A stretch of DNA of 64,000 bases from Channa striata (Eukaryota > Chordata > Actinopteri > Anabantiformes > Channidae), in the NCBI GenBank assembly GCA_033026295.1, contig CM065184.1, positions 4,572,001 to 4,636,000 on the forward strand, given 5' to 3'. The notes beneath the pieces were generated by a model. It ran no database searches. It was not told where the DNA came from and saw only the letters and a program-made list of their open reading frames with translations. Positions 1 through 9,024 of this stretch are shown piece by piece. Positions within the stretch are counted from its first letter, which is position 1; each line of letters opens with the position of its first letter. Both the position numbers and the translations under genes were made by a program.

Positions 1-341
1 CTGTTTGGCTGTCCAGTTCTTTACTTCTCTAAAGTGTCTTCTCCTTTTCCTTCCTTACTTTGAAGGACACTTTACTACGTGCGATATTGTCTGACCCAGA
101 ATATTTTAGCTCAGGATCGATCTGCTGTTGGTTTACCTGTCCTTCATTTCGACAGCTTGTAATCTGAGATGCCTCTGTTGGCAAAAAGCTCTCGCAGAGA
201 ATTAGTGAGGCATCAGGGCGACAGCGTTGATATATACTTTAGGATCACAGGCATCAAGGCCAGAATGGCTCTGGATTCCGACAATAGCTCTTACCTCCTT
301 CTGCCTGTGTCGTTCTCTTCTTCTTTCCATCTCACGTGCAG
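1..341 (+). other. wdr11: wdr11 intron, 3' part
   Basis: This is the downstream part of the intron before the penultimate wdr11 coding exon. It ends in a long pyrimidine tract (about 301-338) and the acceptor CAG at 339-341. I see no WDR11-like coding sequence in it, so the upstream exons lie outside the window. The reading frame of the exon happens to stay open backwards to about 169, but that part resembles nothing in the WDR11 family and sits behind the acceptor. Confidence 0.75.
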
Positions 342-421
342 TATGAGGCACTTTGATCGTGCTGCCCTCTTCATTGAAGCCTGTCTGAAGTATGGGCTGA
401 TGGAGGCCAATGACTCTTCCA
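342..421 (+). CDS. wdr11: WD repeat-containing protein 11, penultimate coding exon (partial gene)
   Basis: WDR11 is a large WD40 protein of the trans-Golgi/endosome system. It works in a complex with FAM91A1 and C17orf75 and is also linked to ciliary Hedgehog signalling. This 80-nt exon encodes part of its C-terminal helical region and reads MRHFDRAALFIEACLKYG followed by an acidic stretch; the core FDRAALF-EACLKYG is characteristic of WDR11. The exon starts after a clear pyrimidine tract and CAG acceptor. Its first base completes a codon from the previous exon, 26 whole codons follow, and one base is left over. No GT donor fits the end; instead ATATCCTTT follows directly at 422, the donor of a U12-type intron. 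The next exon supplies exactly the two bases needed. Identification rests on remembered family sequence and on the neighbouring fgfr2 locus. Confidence 0.88.
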
Positions 422-430
422 ATATCCTTT
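422..430 (+). promoter_or_regulatory. wdr11: U12-type 5' splice site (ATATCCTTT)
   Basis: This is a perfect match to the AT-AC class U12 donor. It pairs with U11 and then U6atac snRNA. No usable GT donor lies near the end of the preceding exon. Confidence 0.88.
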
Positions 431-1375
431 TTGAAAACTCATCGCTATATTCTGGCGGCTATTTATAATAAGACTTAGCTTGGCTGTTAACTGTGCCCAT
501 ATCTGCTACAGACATACTCAATAGCAGAGAGCTTTTTTCACAATCACAATTAAAGATCAATTTGGTTCCCCCTGTAGCACATTCGAGCTATGTAATTTTA
601 CACGTTCTCTAATATCCAGCCAATATCACAGTCTCATCACAGAGTTCACTTTTGCTACTGACTCATAAGAGAACTTTTACAGCCAAGACTTTGAGAACAT
701 ATTGTATCACACCTGACCAACAAAAATAATGTGAATGAAAGTAGTGCATTAGTATGAGTTACATCTGTGTATATTAGTCCAACTTTATAGTCAGTATTCT
801 TTTATAAATACAATAGTCTTAGGTAATTGTTGTAATTTATAAGATCAGTGAGTTGAGAAATTACTATATTTCTATATTTATATATTGCATTTTTAGGTTT
901 AGTAACATTTGCTTTTGTTCATTTTGTGGAATGTGCTATTTCAGACATACAAGAGAATGACACAATCATAAAAACCAACATAAAAGTGTCTATTTTCCTG
1001 GAAGTGGGCTTAAGCACAAAGCAAGTATGTGTGAGTAGCTACTCTTTGACAAACAAAGCTCAGTGTAGAAGAGAAACTGCACACAATTCTTTTTCTTAGC
1101 TAATACCAGTGCAGTCATTACTACTGCAATAAATCTTAGCTCCACAAACATAATAATGTGTGTTTTTAGTTCAAGAGTTTTGTATTTGTTTGCTTTGCTT
1201 GTGATATATTGCTTTATACTCCTGTGCATTGTTCAGGCATTCTGAAAATGTACGTGGGACCAATATAAAGACACAAACATGTTTTTGTATTTGTATTTAC
1301 AGGGAGTCTGAGCAGTTAAAATTAAAAACCACAAATTAGAACAAAAATTGTTTGCACCTTGCACCTTAAGGAGTT

Positions 1376-1396
1376 TTCCTTAATCTACATGCGCAC
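1376..1396 (+). promoter_or_regulatory. wdr11: U12 branch site and AC acceptor
   Basis: TTCCTTAAT at 1376-1384 matches the U12 snRNA-complementary branch consensus. The AC at 1395-1396 is 13 nt from the adenosine at 1383. A second in-frame AC at 1401-1402 is 19 nt away and would change Asn-Lys-Leu to Ile, so it is less likely. Confidence 0.83.
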
Positions 1397-1599
1397 ATAA
1401 ACTTATCGAGGCTGCTTTTTTGGACTACGCACGGCTGCTACGCTCTCTGGGCTTGCGGGAGGGTGCTGCTCTGTGGGCATCGCGGGCCGGCAGCGCCGGG
1501 CAACAGCTCATGGAGGAGCTGTTCCAGGGTGAGGGAGGTGTGCCAGAAGCAATTCTTGGTGAAGAGGAAGTCGAGCTGGGCCAGGAGAGCACAGAGTGA
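1397..1599 (+). CDS. wdr11: WD repeat-containing protein 11, last coding exon with stop codon
   Basis: The exon supplies two bases of a split codon, then 66 codons and TGA at 1597-1599. The protein begins KLIEAAFLDYARLLRSLG and continues with LREGAALWASRAGSAGQQL, matching the end of vertebrate WDR11 (an acidic-lysine-leucine-isoleucine start, a DYAR motif, then a glycine/alanine-rich SRAG-type segment). The segment is predicted to be helical, like the C-terminal solenoid of WDR11. The final 25 residues are acidic, rich in Glu and Gly, and somewhat longer than the tail I remember for mammals; that tail is the least conserved part. The exon is GC-rich compared with the intron before it. The frame is fixed only by using the AC acceptor at 1396. 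The next gene downstream is fgfr2, convergent, about 57 kb away. Confidence 0.88.
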
Positions 1600-2110
1600 C
1601 TCAGAATACGAAATGCTTCGAAGAGAACCAATGACATACTCTTGGGGGCGAATTAAAGGGTCGGCCAGTCAGTCCACCTTCTGCTAACATTTGTGAACTA
1701 ACTTTGTGTCAACGTCCAGGGGATTCTTCATCATCGTTTTCAGCATGAAGACAAGAGAGGAGAACAAAAGGCATCTTCCACGTATAAAGTGTTCCCTCTG
1801 TGACTATAAGAGTTTCCTACTGTTTGGTATGACTAGTGTGTGTTTGTGTGCTACCTTATGTGCATGCATGTACATTACCACCTCCACAAAGACACACTTG
1901 TTTCCGCATTCCCCCAGTAAGTGGCGTAATACACATTGTTGTCATTCACGTTGATGTCAGAGTGTCGGTTAATGACTTTGATTTGTGATGGTTGCTTGTC
2001 AAGCTTTATTTTCTGTGCCTATTTTTAATAATTTCAAAGTGCTGTTGTAGCTCTACACTTTCAATTTTTTTTTTTTTGCTGCTGAGATTAAATGTGGCAT
2101 AATTAATTTA
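1600..2110 (+). other. wdr11: Presumed wdr11 3' UTR
   Basis: The sequence after the wdr11 stop codon is unremarkable. It contains a T-rich run near 2064-2078 and the first plausible polyadenylation signal, ATTAAA, at 2087-2092. The right boundary is only an estimate; an alternative AATAAA lies at 3359-3364. Confidence 0.4.
2087..2092 (+). terminator. wdr11: Candidate wdr11 polyadenylation signal (ATTAAA)
   Basis: This is the first common polyadenylation hexamer after the stop codon, 488 nt downstream. There is no strong GU-rich element just after it, so a more distal signal such as AATAAA at 3359-3364 is possible. Confidence 0.3.
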
Positions 2111-2329
2111 TTCCAGAATAATCCCCTCCTTATTCGTTAAGACTGCACTACCATTATGATAATACCCCCATTAAGCACTGTCTACTCCATGACTGAATTC
2201 CAAAATTAGCTTTATGCACTTTTAAAGGCAACTCATACTTCTAACGGAAACTTGTGCGTATGACCAACCCTGTAACAGAGACGTAATGTTGCTTGAGACA
2301 GACATTCAACAAAGCACATTGACGGCAGG

Positions 2330-2520
2330 TGGGGCTGTATAGGGGTCTGAGCAAAGGCTTCTATAAGCCTCCGCAGCTGAATTTGTGGTTAAGCAGTTAA
2401 ATTAGTAAGCCCGGGCCACCCTGCACTTATTGTCTCCCAGCTCACAGAGGGAGGAGGAAGCTGACCTGTGCCACCGTAGTGATACTGTTTAATTAGCTTC
2501 CTTCGAGTTGTGTTGAGTTA
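2330..2520. promoter_or_regulatory. Candidate conserved non-coding block
   Basis: This stretch of mixed composition lacks simple repeats. It includes TTTAATTAG (about 2488-2496), a GTTAAATTAG segment and a GC-rich core, AAGCCCGGGCC, near 2407-2417. The texture resembles vertebrate enhancers near developmental genes, but no alignment was possible, so conservation is inferred only. Confidence 0.22.
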
Positions 2521-3599
2521 AATGGATGCTGGATGTTCATTAATCTATTCCATTAACCTAAATGACGTTCTTAATTTTTCTACTTTTATGAAGACTTGGG
2601 AGGATACTTTGCTCTGCGTGTATAATCGGGTTGTTTTCTGGTGGGTTATTTGTAAGATGATCCTGTCACAATGTGCTGTAGCTCATTTTAATCAGTCCTC
2701 ATCACAGCTCCTCTGCTCTGCTTTTGTCTCATTTTTAACATAGTAAAAATCGATTAATCTCCAAAATCATCTGTATGATAACACAAAGTCCAGTGATTGT
2801 GTGGTGTCCACAAACAAGACTGTAACTCCATCAACACAACCTTTTCAGTGTGTTATTGTGTTTGATAAACATGTCAGGTCTGTTCCTCTCCTCTGTTACA
2901 GTTAACCCCAGGCGGTGTCACTATGGCAACCCAGGCCTATTTTTGGGGACTACATGTGGTTCCTGTAGATCTGTTTCACATAGCCCCAGTAACATACCAT
3001 ACGATCTCGTAGAGAGCCAGCAAATAATCGCACAACCCAGCAGATAATCATCTGTAGTTTACCTGATGCTGTGTATCATCTTTCAGTCGTGTAATGCAGT
3101 ATTGTGTAAGCGACATGTACTGTACTAGTTTAACACTTGCTGCTTTTCTTTGTACTTCGATGAGCGTTACAAAATAACGCTGGTCAAGATACAGGCACGG
3201 AGATGAGAGAGGACGTGCCTCAAACAACATGTTTTGTAAATGGAGTTACTGTAGCCTTGTTTTATTGTTTTCCGTTCATTGTTTACACAGTGATCCCAAT
3301 GCTTTAAGCTAAATGAATATTAAAATAGAAAAAAAATATATGTGTATATATGGGTGGCAATAAAACAAATATTAGTAACTGTGTTTTCAGCGTGTTTTCT
3401 GTTTAAAGGTCTCAACACAAGAGGGTGCTCTTACTCCTACCGAGGAAGACAACTGGCTGGGATACTTGGCTTTTGGAAAGCACTGAATGAGAAAAGACTT
3501 ATTATATTGAGTGCTCTTTGCTATTATCCTGTTTTAATTTCAACACAGGTAGATTAAATGTAAATGTTCATTCATATATCAAACTGTCTTAAAAGTGAA

Positions 3600-3910
3600 T
3601 TAGCTCCTGCATGAGCTGCTTCCGCAATTAATTCATTCTTTTCTGCTCAGAAGGAGGGCCAACAGCTGGCTTCAGCTCGCTGCCCAGGTCTGGCCGTTTT
3701 CACTCTTTTATTCCCCTCCGATTTATTCATGGATGTGTATTCTGTTGCTTCTCTCTGCCCTGCAAAAAGCAGCGCACAGAGAGAAGAAAAACAGTCTGAA
3801 ACAGAAGGCCACACAAATGACTTGATTGTGTTCCTTTAATGGCTTAATGAATAACTGCCGGATAGCCGATCCAGCCGTTACAGCCAGGTCATCAGTATGC
3901 AGGGCCTCAC
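3600..3910. promoter_or_regulatory. Candidate conserved non-coding block
   Basis: This stretch contains CAATTAATTC, an ACTTGATTGTG element and GCTTAATGAATAACTG in close spacing. These are homeodomain- and PBX-like cores in otherwise complex, non-repetitive sequence. No open frame resembles a protein. Function is inferred from texture alone. Confidence 0.22.
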
Positions 3911-5025
3911 TACAGGACTTCTATTCTGTCCCACTGCTTATACACAGGCTACCTCCCTGCTAGCCAACTCCCATCCATCCATCCTCACTTTGCATTCATT
4001 TGTACTTTATCCCTCATTTTTCTGTCTTTTCTTACCTAAAGAAATCCAGCCGACAGCATGCCAGCCCATGCAAACTTGCTTCCATCTGCTGCTCTGTTTA
4101 GAACCGCTCAGTAGCACTGAAATAAGACTGTCAGAAACACAAGATTAAGTGTGTTTGGATCCAGATCAGTAAGGGGTAATTTTGTTCATTTACCAGATCG
4201 AAATGACTGTGGCCTTCACTGCTTCGCGCTAAATGCCGCTCGCTCCAGATCAGTACAGTAGTCTCTCTGTTGCACGTTGTCAGTCGTCTGTATAAGCAGA
4301 CATTGAACCAGGCCTCTACGTGCAGTGAGCACAAGCAGAGTCGACACAGTTTACACAGCACAGGCAGTCAAGTACGGCAGGTCACCCAGTTCCCATGAGC
4401 GTGCTGCAGCTGACAGTTCCCTCCACAATGGGCAGGTCCAAGCCTGCTCGCACAACTTCCAGAAAACCTACCGTCTCTTCCTGTGTCTGTGTGAAAAGTT
4501 TCCCACTTTGTTTTTCCCCTTCTTTTGTCAATGCTGCTCCCGAGTTCATCACCTTATTTTCTCTGTACTTATCCCACCTTCCATTGTTTTCTCAATAACC
4601 TCCTCAGACATTTTTGGAGCATCTGTAAGGCAGCTCACACCCCAGGTAGTGAAGGTAATTTGAGTTAAGTAGCTGCTACATGTCTGAGGATAATTATTTC
4701 TCTGGGTGTGTTGATTGCCGTTTCATTATTGCACTTTTGACCTGTGTTGAAAATATGGTGCAATAGCATTAATTGTACCTGCTGTCTCACTGGTTGTGGC
4801 TCATTTTTCTCACCTTTCTCCAGACCTGTCTTTCTCCCAGTCTGATCCACAGGGAACCCTTGTCTACACGTGTAAAGGTCACATCCATTTCTCTCCCACA
4901 AGCAGCCCATCACATCCCCTCGCCCACATGTGGGGGTTGTGGACGGAACCCACAGGCCTGATCTCACCTGATATCTGCTGACAGCCACTCTTCAGGTTGT
5001 TTAATGTTCAGCCCTCCTCTCTGCT

Positions 5026-5060
5026 ATTGGTGGAGCTGCCTGTTCCCTTTCATATTTAAA
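5026..5060 (+). promoter_or_regulatory. Promoter-like CCAAT/TATA arrangement
   Basis: An inverted CCAAT box (ATTGG, 5026-5030) is followed by TATTTAAA (5053-5060). About 30-50 nt further on is the GC-rich near-palindrome around GCCGGGGCCCCTGCC. The spacing fits a RNA polymerase II core promoter reading rightwards. No coding exon follows that I can support, so if real it would drive a non-coding RNA or be a promoter-like enhancer. Confidence 0.2.
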
Positions 5061-6029
5061 GACTCTGGTTGGCTGCAGAGCACTGCCGGGGCCCCTGCCG
5101 GGGGCTCCAGGTTATGCTTATGCTGAAGGTATTCAGGCCCCCTGGTTTATCTGATTCCATTTAGATGACTGTCACAGTGCTCAGCAGATCATGGCCTCAC
5201 CTCACCACAACATCACCCTGCTCCCATTAGAAAAAAAAGTAGAATGAGTGAGGGAGAGTAAATCGGGGATGAGGGGCTGAATGGGGGCAGGCTAGGGAAA
5301 CAACAGGATCTCTGGAACATTACCATGCTATGACAAAGTCTTATCAAGTCTCAGTAATAACTTGCAGACAGCATAATCTTTTAAAAAGCTCCTGCTATCT
5401 CTAAAACAGCTCTTTTGTGGCTTCCATGTGTGCATTCTGTGGTCAGGGCTCCGTTTTACAAAGGCGAAAAGGAATCAATGAGCGCACTGAGTCAGGAGCG
5501 TGGAGCTGCAGTGTGCTCGGTACCTCCTGCGCACTCTTGAGCATGATTCCACACTTCTAATCCCCGGTGAATTACCAGGGTTGGGTATGTGAGAAAGAAA
5601 CAAATGATTCATGAGCAAGGTTAAGACATTCGATCGTGCAGACCTACCTATTGAACCGGGGGAAATTTCCAAACCAGGGGTAGGGATTTAGCTGATGATA
5701 TTAATGTCACAAATAAAAGGAAATCCTTAGTATTATGTCAACAAGCCACAAAGAAATGATTGAAAGATCTCTTCCCTCACCGTTGTTGACAAAGCTTAGA
5801 GCTCAAACAGAACCTGTATTTACTGCATATGTTTGTATTTTGTGTATAATTATTACATAAACCCTGCAAACTGATCCCAATAAGGCCTGAAGTGAATAAA
5901 TAGAAATAAATAATATGGCGAGACTAATACACAGATACTTTAAATTATATACATATCAAAGAGGAATTTAAGACAGACCTATTACATGCAGACACAAGAG
6001 GACACCATGCCTCTGGTTGATCCCAAAGT

Positions 6030-6787
6030 GTGTTTTTACAGTCAGACAGTTTTTATCATTTAGCTTTGTACAATGGATCTGAAATTAAACAATCAAGATG
6101 CACTGAAAGTTTTGACTGTCAGCTTTAATTTGCCGAAAATATTGCAAGAACTGTGCAGGTTTGTGGGGTGCAACAGTATTTAGACAAATTGCTGCTCAGC
6201 AGAAGCATGGCCACGTTTTCCTTTGTTACTTAATTTACAGCGAGCAGATGATTTCAACTGTTGCATTTGAAATATGTAGTTTGGTAGCTGTGACTCCCAG
6301 TTAAGATAAAAACAAAATCTACTGTAATCTTAAAAATAAAGGAATGGTGAGTTTAGGAACATCAAAAGGTCTATAAGACCATGGAAAACAATTGTGGTGA
6401 GGGACAGAAGAATTCTTTCCCTGGTTAGGAAAAACCCTACAAAAACATCCAGATCAGGAACAGCTTCCATGAGGTGGGCGTGCTGTATCTGTCAAAGTCA
6501 ACAAACAAGAGAAAATGCAACCAGACAAAGTACGGAGGGTTTCCCACAAAGTGTAAACCTTTGGTTAGTCCCAAAAGCCGGATGGCCAGATTAGAGAGCC
6601 AAAAATGTAAATCTTCTACAGTTCTGGAACAACATCCTCTGGACAGACGATTCCAGATGAGCCAGAATCTCCCACTGTACCTGTGAAGCAGCTTGGGCAT
6701 GTATGGCCATTTATTGAAGATGACAGCGGAGTGATTTTTGATCAGCAGATTATCTGCTCAGATTCTGTCATGTCAATGCAGCCAACC
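6030..6787 (+). mobile_element. Tc1/mariner-like DNA transposon relic, internally deleted
   Basis: The sequence follows a common fish Tc1-like element. It has a terminal region (about 6030-6200, including a CAACAGTATTT segment), a transposase helix-turn-helix region (about 6380-6580) and the start of the catalytic DDE domain. In the catalytic part FWNNILWTDD is legible, with the first catalytic Asp codon at 6646-6648, and it is followed directly by a stop at 6658-6660. After that the copy skips most of the catalytic domain and ends with fragments resembling the middle of the element (about 6685-6787). Frameshifts and stops are frequent, so it is inactive. It inserted into intergenic DNA and has no visible effect on the flanking genes. 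Identification rests on remembered fish Tc1 consensus features. Confidence 0.75.
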
Positions 6788-7972
6788 TAACAACCCATGT
6801 TGTAGAGCAAAGCCCCCCCCCTCCACCCCCCAGGCTAAGCACCACTGAGCTGTGGGAGATTAGAACAGGGGAAGACAGGGACCATTATGAAGGAAATGGC
6901 CTTTTATAACTGGCTGTACACTCGGCCAGCCGGGGCCCAGGGTTGTGGAGATGATGGTATTCCCTTTCATCGATGGACAGTGGGAGCCAGGAGAGGATGT
7001 AAAGGATACCTGTGCTGCAGCGGACCCATTTCCTTCATGGTCGGTTGTGTGAACGGTCTGTGCATGTATCTGTGTGTGTGTGTGTGAAGCTGCATGTGCA
7101 TGTGAAAGTAGAACATCACAGTTTAACTGCACTGGCCTCCTTCCTGTGAGTGCAGAGAGACTATCCTGCTGTGTTCGGCTCTCTTGCGGAGCTGCATGTT
7201 TTTGTTTCTAGTCAAGCAGAGTATGTGCGTTTCCTCTCTGTGTAGTTTGACTGGACACACTGGGCCTGTGTGTGAGAGCGGGGCTGCGGGGGACCCTGGA
7301 GGCTCAGGAGTGGTGGGCTGTTTTGCTGCGGCCCGTGCAGCCCTTCACTCCTGGGGATAAGCACGTGCTTTACTGCCAAGAGACAACTAGGTCCAGGCTC
7401 AGGCTTTCTCCTGTGGTTTTAAAAGGAAAACATCCGCTTCACTGCTAAGTCGAGGCGGCAATCAATCACAGAATGGTCACTTGTACAGTATGGGTTATAA
7501 AGCCGAAGCTTTGTCTAATGCTCGTGGTTGCTGACTGTGTTCAGCTGAGACAAACACGGCCCCAGTTGTATATGAAATTCTCAAGCATAAAGGAAAGAAT
7601 ATAAGTCAAAAATATCAATATATCAAAAAGATTTTTTTAATAGTGCATAGATGGAGACTGGGGCCTCCCAGTGCAATATACAACAGAAATAGAGCATTGT
7701 TTACATTTGCGAGAGGTAATTATGGGGAACTGAGGTGTCATTTTCAGTTCAGCTCAAGACATGAAGTAGTAAATCACAATTGTTTGAAGTTATTGAAACG
7801 AGCAGCTTATTGCTTTAAAGCTGCAGTTGTCATACAAGAAGTTATAACGCCCAGGTCTCCTTAAAAAAAAAAAAAAAGCTTCCAAAGCTCAATGTGATTT
7901 ATCCGGTTGGGTGAAGGTTTAAAAGGGAAAAATAAAAAAAATGGAACCATGAACCTTCTTCATACTGTGGAT

Positions 7973-7987
7973 CCACTGGGGGGCAGC
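7973..7987 (+). promoter_or_regulatory. CTCF-like motif
   Basis: CCACTGGGGGGCAGC differs at one position from the CTCF core CCASYAGRKGGCRSY, in forward orientation. If bound, it faces the reverse-oriented motif at 13659-13673. Motif matches of this kind often occur by chance in 64 kb. Confidence 0.4.
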
Positions 7988-8976
7988 AGAGGTCTGAGTA
8001 CTGTGAAGAGTGTGTGACGCTTCCTCCTGCAGCTGAACTCACTGTAGAAGTTGGGCTGTCAGGATTCCCCAGGCCTGTTTCCACTTTAAAACCTAGCCAT
8101 TAAATAGCTTGTACATGCAGATGCAACCGGTACGATGACAAAAAAAGGTATCTATTTAATGATGCTATTCAGATCACTTGTTAAATGCATCGTTATTTCT
8201 TTTATGCATTTAATTATTTTACACCATCATCAATAAAAATGCTGCATGCATTTCTCATTAATCCAGTCAGTCAAGTCAGGTCAACACATGATTTCATTTT
8301 CCCAGAGTCTTTGTCTGAACCCCAGTGAAAAGAGTCACATTCCACTGCGTCTGTTGCGTGTTTCTCGTTGGCTGAGGTGTGTGTTAGTGGGTCATGCAGT
8401 GAGTCAACGAGAAGTAGCAGGTCCATTTCATAACAACTCACTGTGTTTGTGCATGATGGCGCCGTGTTCGCACTATCACGAGACAATCTCACACCAGCAG
8501 TACTGCACGTTGCCTAATCCGTGAATCAGTAGAGCAGCTAATTCGCGTAGCCACCACTCACGTAGCTGTGTGTGTGTGCAGGGAAACCTCCTCTCAGGTG
8601 TGTTAACACTGGTTTTAAATTTTAAGAGGATGCCGTTCACTTGAGGTTGATGCTCGTGTTTGATCTCTTCAAGGACTTCGAATGATTATTGATGCAACAC
8701 AACATCAAGAGACACGAGTCGCAATCAAGAGAGGAGAAACGCTGGCACGCAGCAAACCTATTACATCATACAGGGCAGGAGTCGAACAGACAGAGAGAAG
8801 AAAGAAAGGTTGAAGTGATGAGAAAAGCAGGATGACAGAAAAAGAAGAAGGACGAGTAGATAGAGGAGGGGCAGGGTGCTGACAGCATTTTGTTGGAGTT
8901 ATGTAGATGTAATCCCTTCTGATGGGCAGGTCAAGCTGCTTGCTGAATGCTGAGGCACCGGCCAGCCCTGAGTGCA

Positions 8977-9024
8977 CACACACACAGACGTGCACACACA
9001 GGCACAGAGTGTGTGTGTGTGTGT
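8977..9024. repeat. CA tract followed by TG tract
   Basis: Two CA runs (about 8977-8999) are followed within 10 nt by a TG run (9009-9024), so the single strand could fold into a short CA/TG hairpin. This is otherwise an ordinary microsatellite. Confidence 0.7.

Larger units (their letters stand above)
422..1396 (+). other. wdr11: Minor-class (U12-type, AT-AC) intron of wdr11
   Basis: This 975-nt intron begins with AT and ends with AC. The donor ATATCCTTT (422-430) matches the U12 5' splice-site consensus at every position. TTCCTTAAT (1376-1384) matches the U12 branch-site consensus, and the terminal AC at 1395-1396 lies 13 nt after the likely branch adenosine at 1383, inside the usual narrow range. 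The phase agrees: the upstream exon leaves one base, the downstream exon gives two, and the joined codon is Asn, followed by Lys-Leu-Ile as in the family. Such introns are removed by the U11/U12-U4atac/U6atac spliceosome, are rare (well under 1% of vertebrate introns) and are often spliced slowly. The rest of the intron is AT-rich with no other feature I can support. Confidence 0.87.
2111..6029. other. Intergenic DNA between wdr11 and the first Tc1 relic
   Basis: I find no supportable gene here. Two stretches look less decayed than their surroundings and are rich in homeodomain-like cores (2330-2520, 3600-3910). A promoter-like arrangement of an inverted CCAAT box and a TATA-like box lies at 5026-5060, next to a GC-rich near-palindrome at about 5090-5110. 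The remainder is AT-rich sequence without recognisable content. Confidence 0.5.

Noticed and set aside
169..341. Open frame continuous with the wdr11 exon, suggesting a longer exon or a short gene
   Set aside because: The extra part resembles no WDR11 sequence and lies behind a strong pyrimidine tract and CAG acceptor; the frame is open by chance.
386..395. GT donor (GTATGG) inside the wdr11 exon as a normal splice site
   Set aside because: Using it deletes the conserved Lys-Tyr-Gly and puts the next exon out of frame with the AG at 1410.
1409..1410. AG acceptor (ending TTATCGAG) for the last wdr11 exon
   Set aside because: It lacks a good pyrimidine tract, removes conserved Lys-Leu-Ile-Glu and does not fit the phase left by the exon ending at 421.
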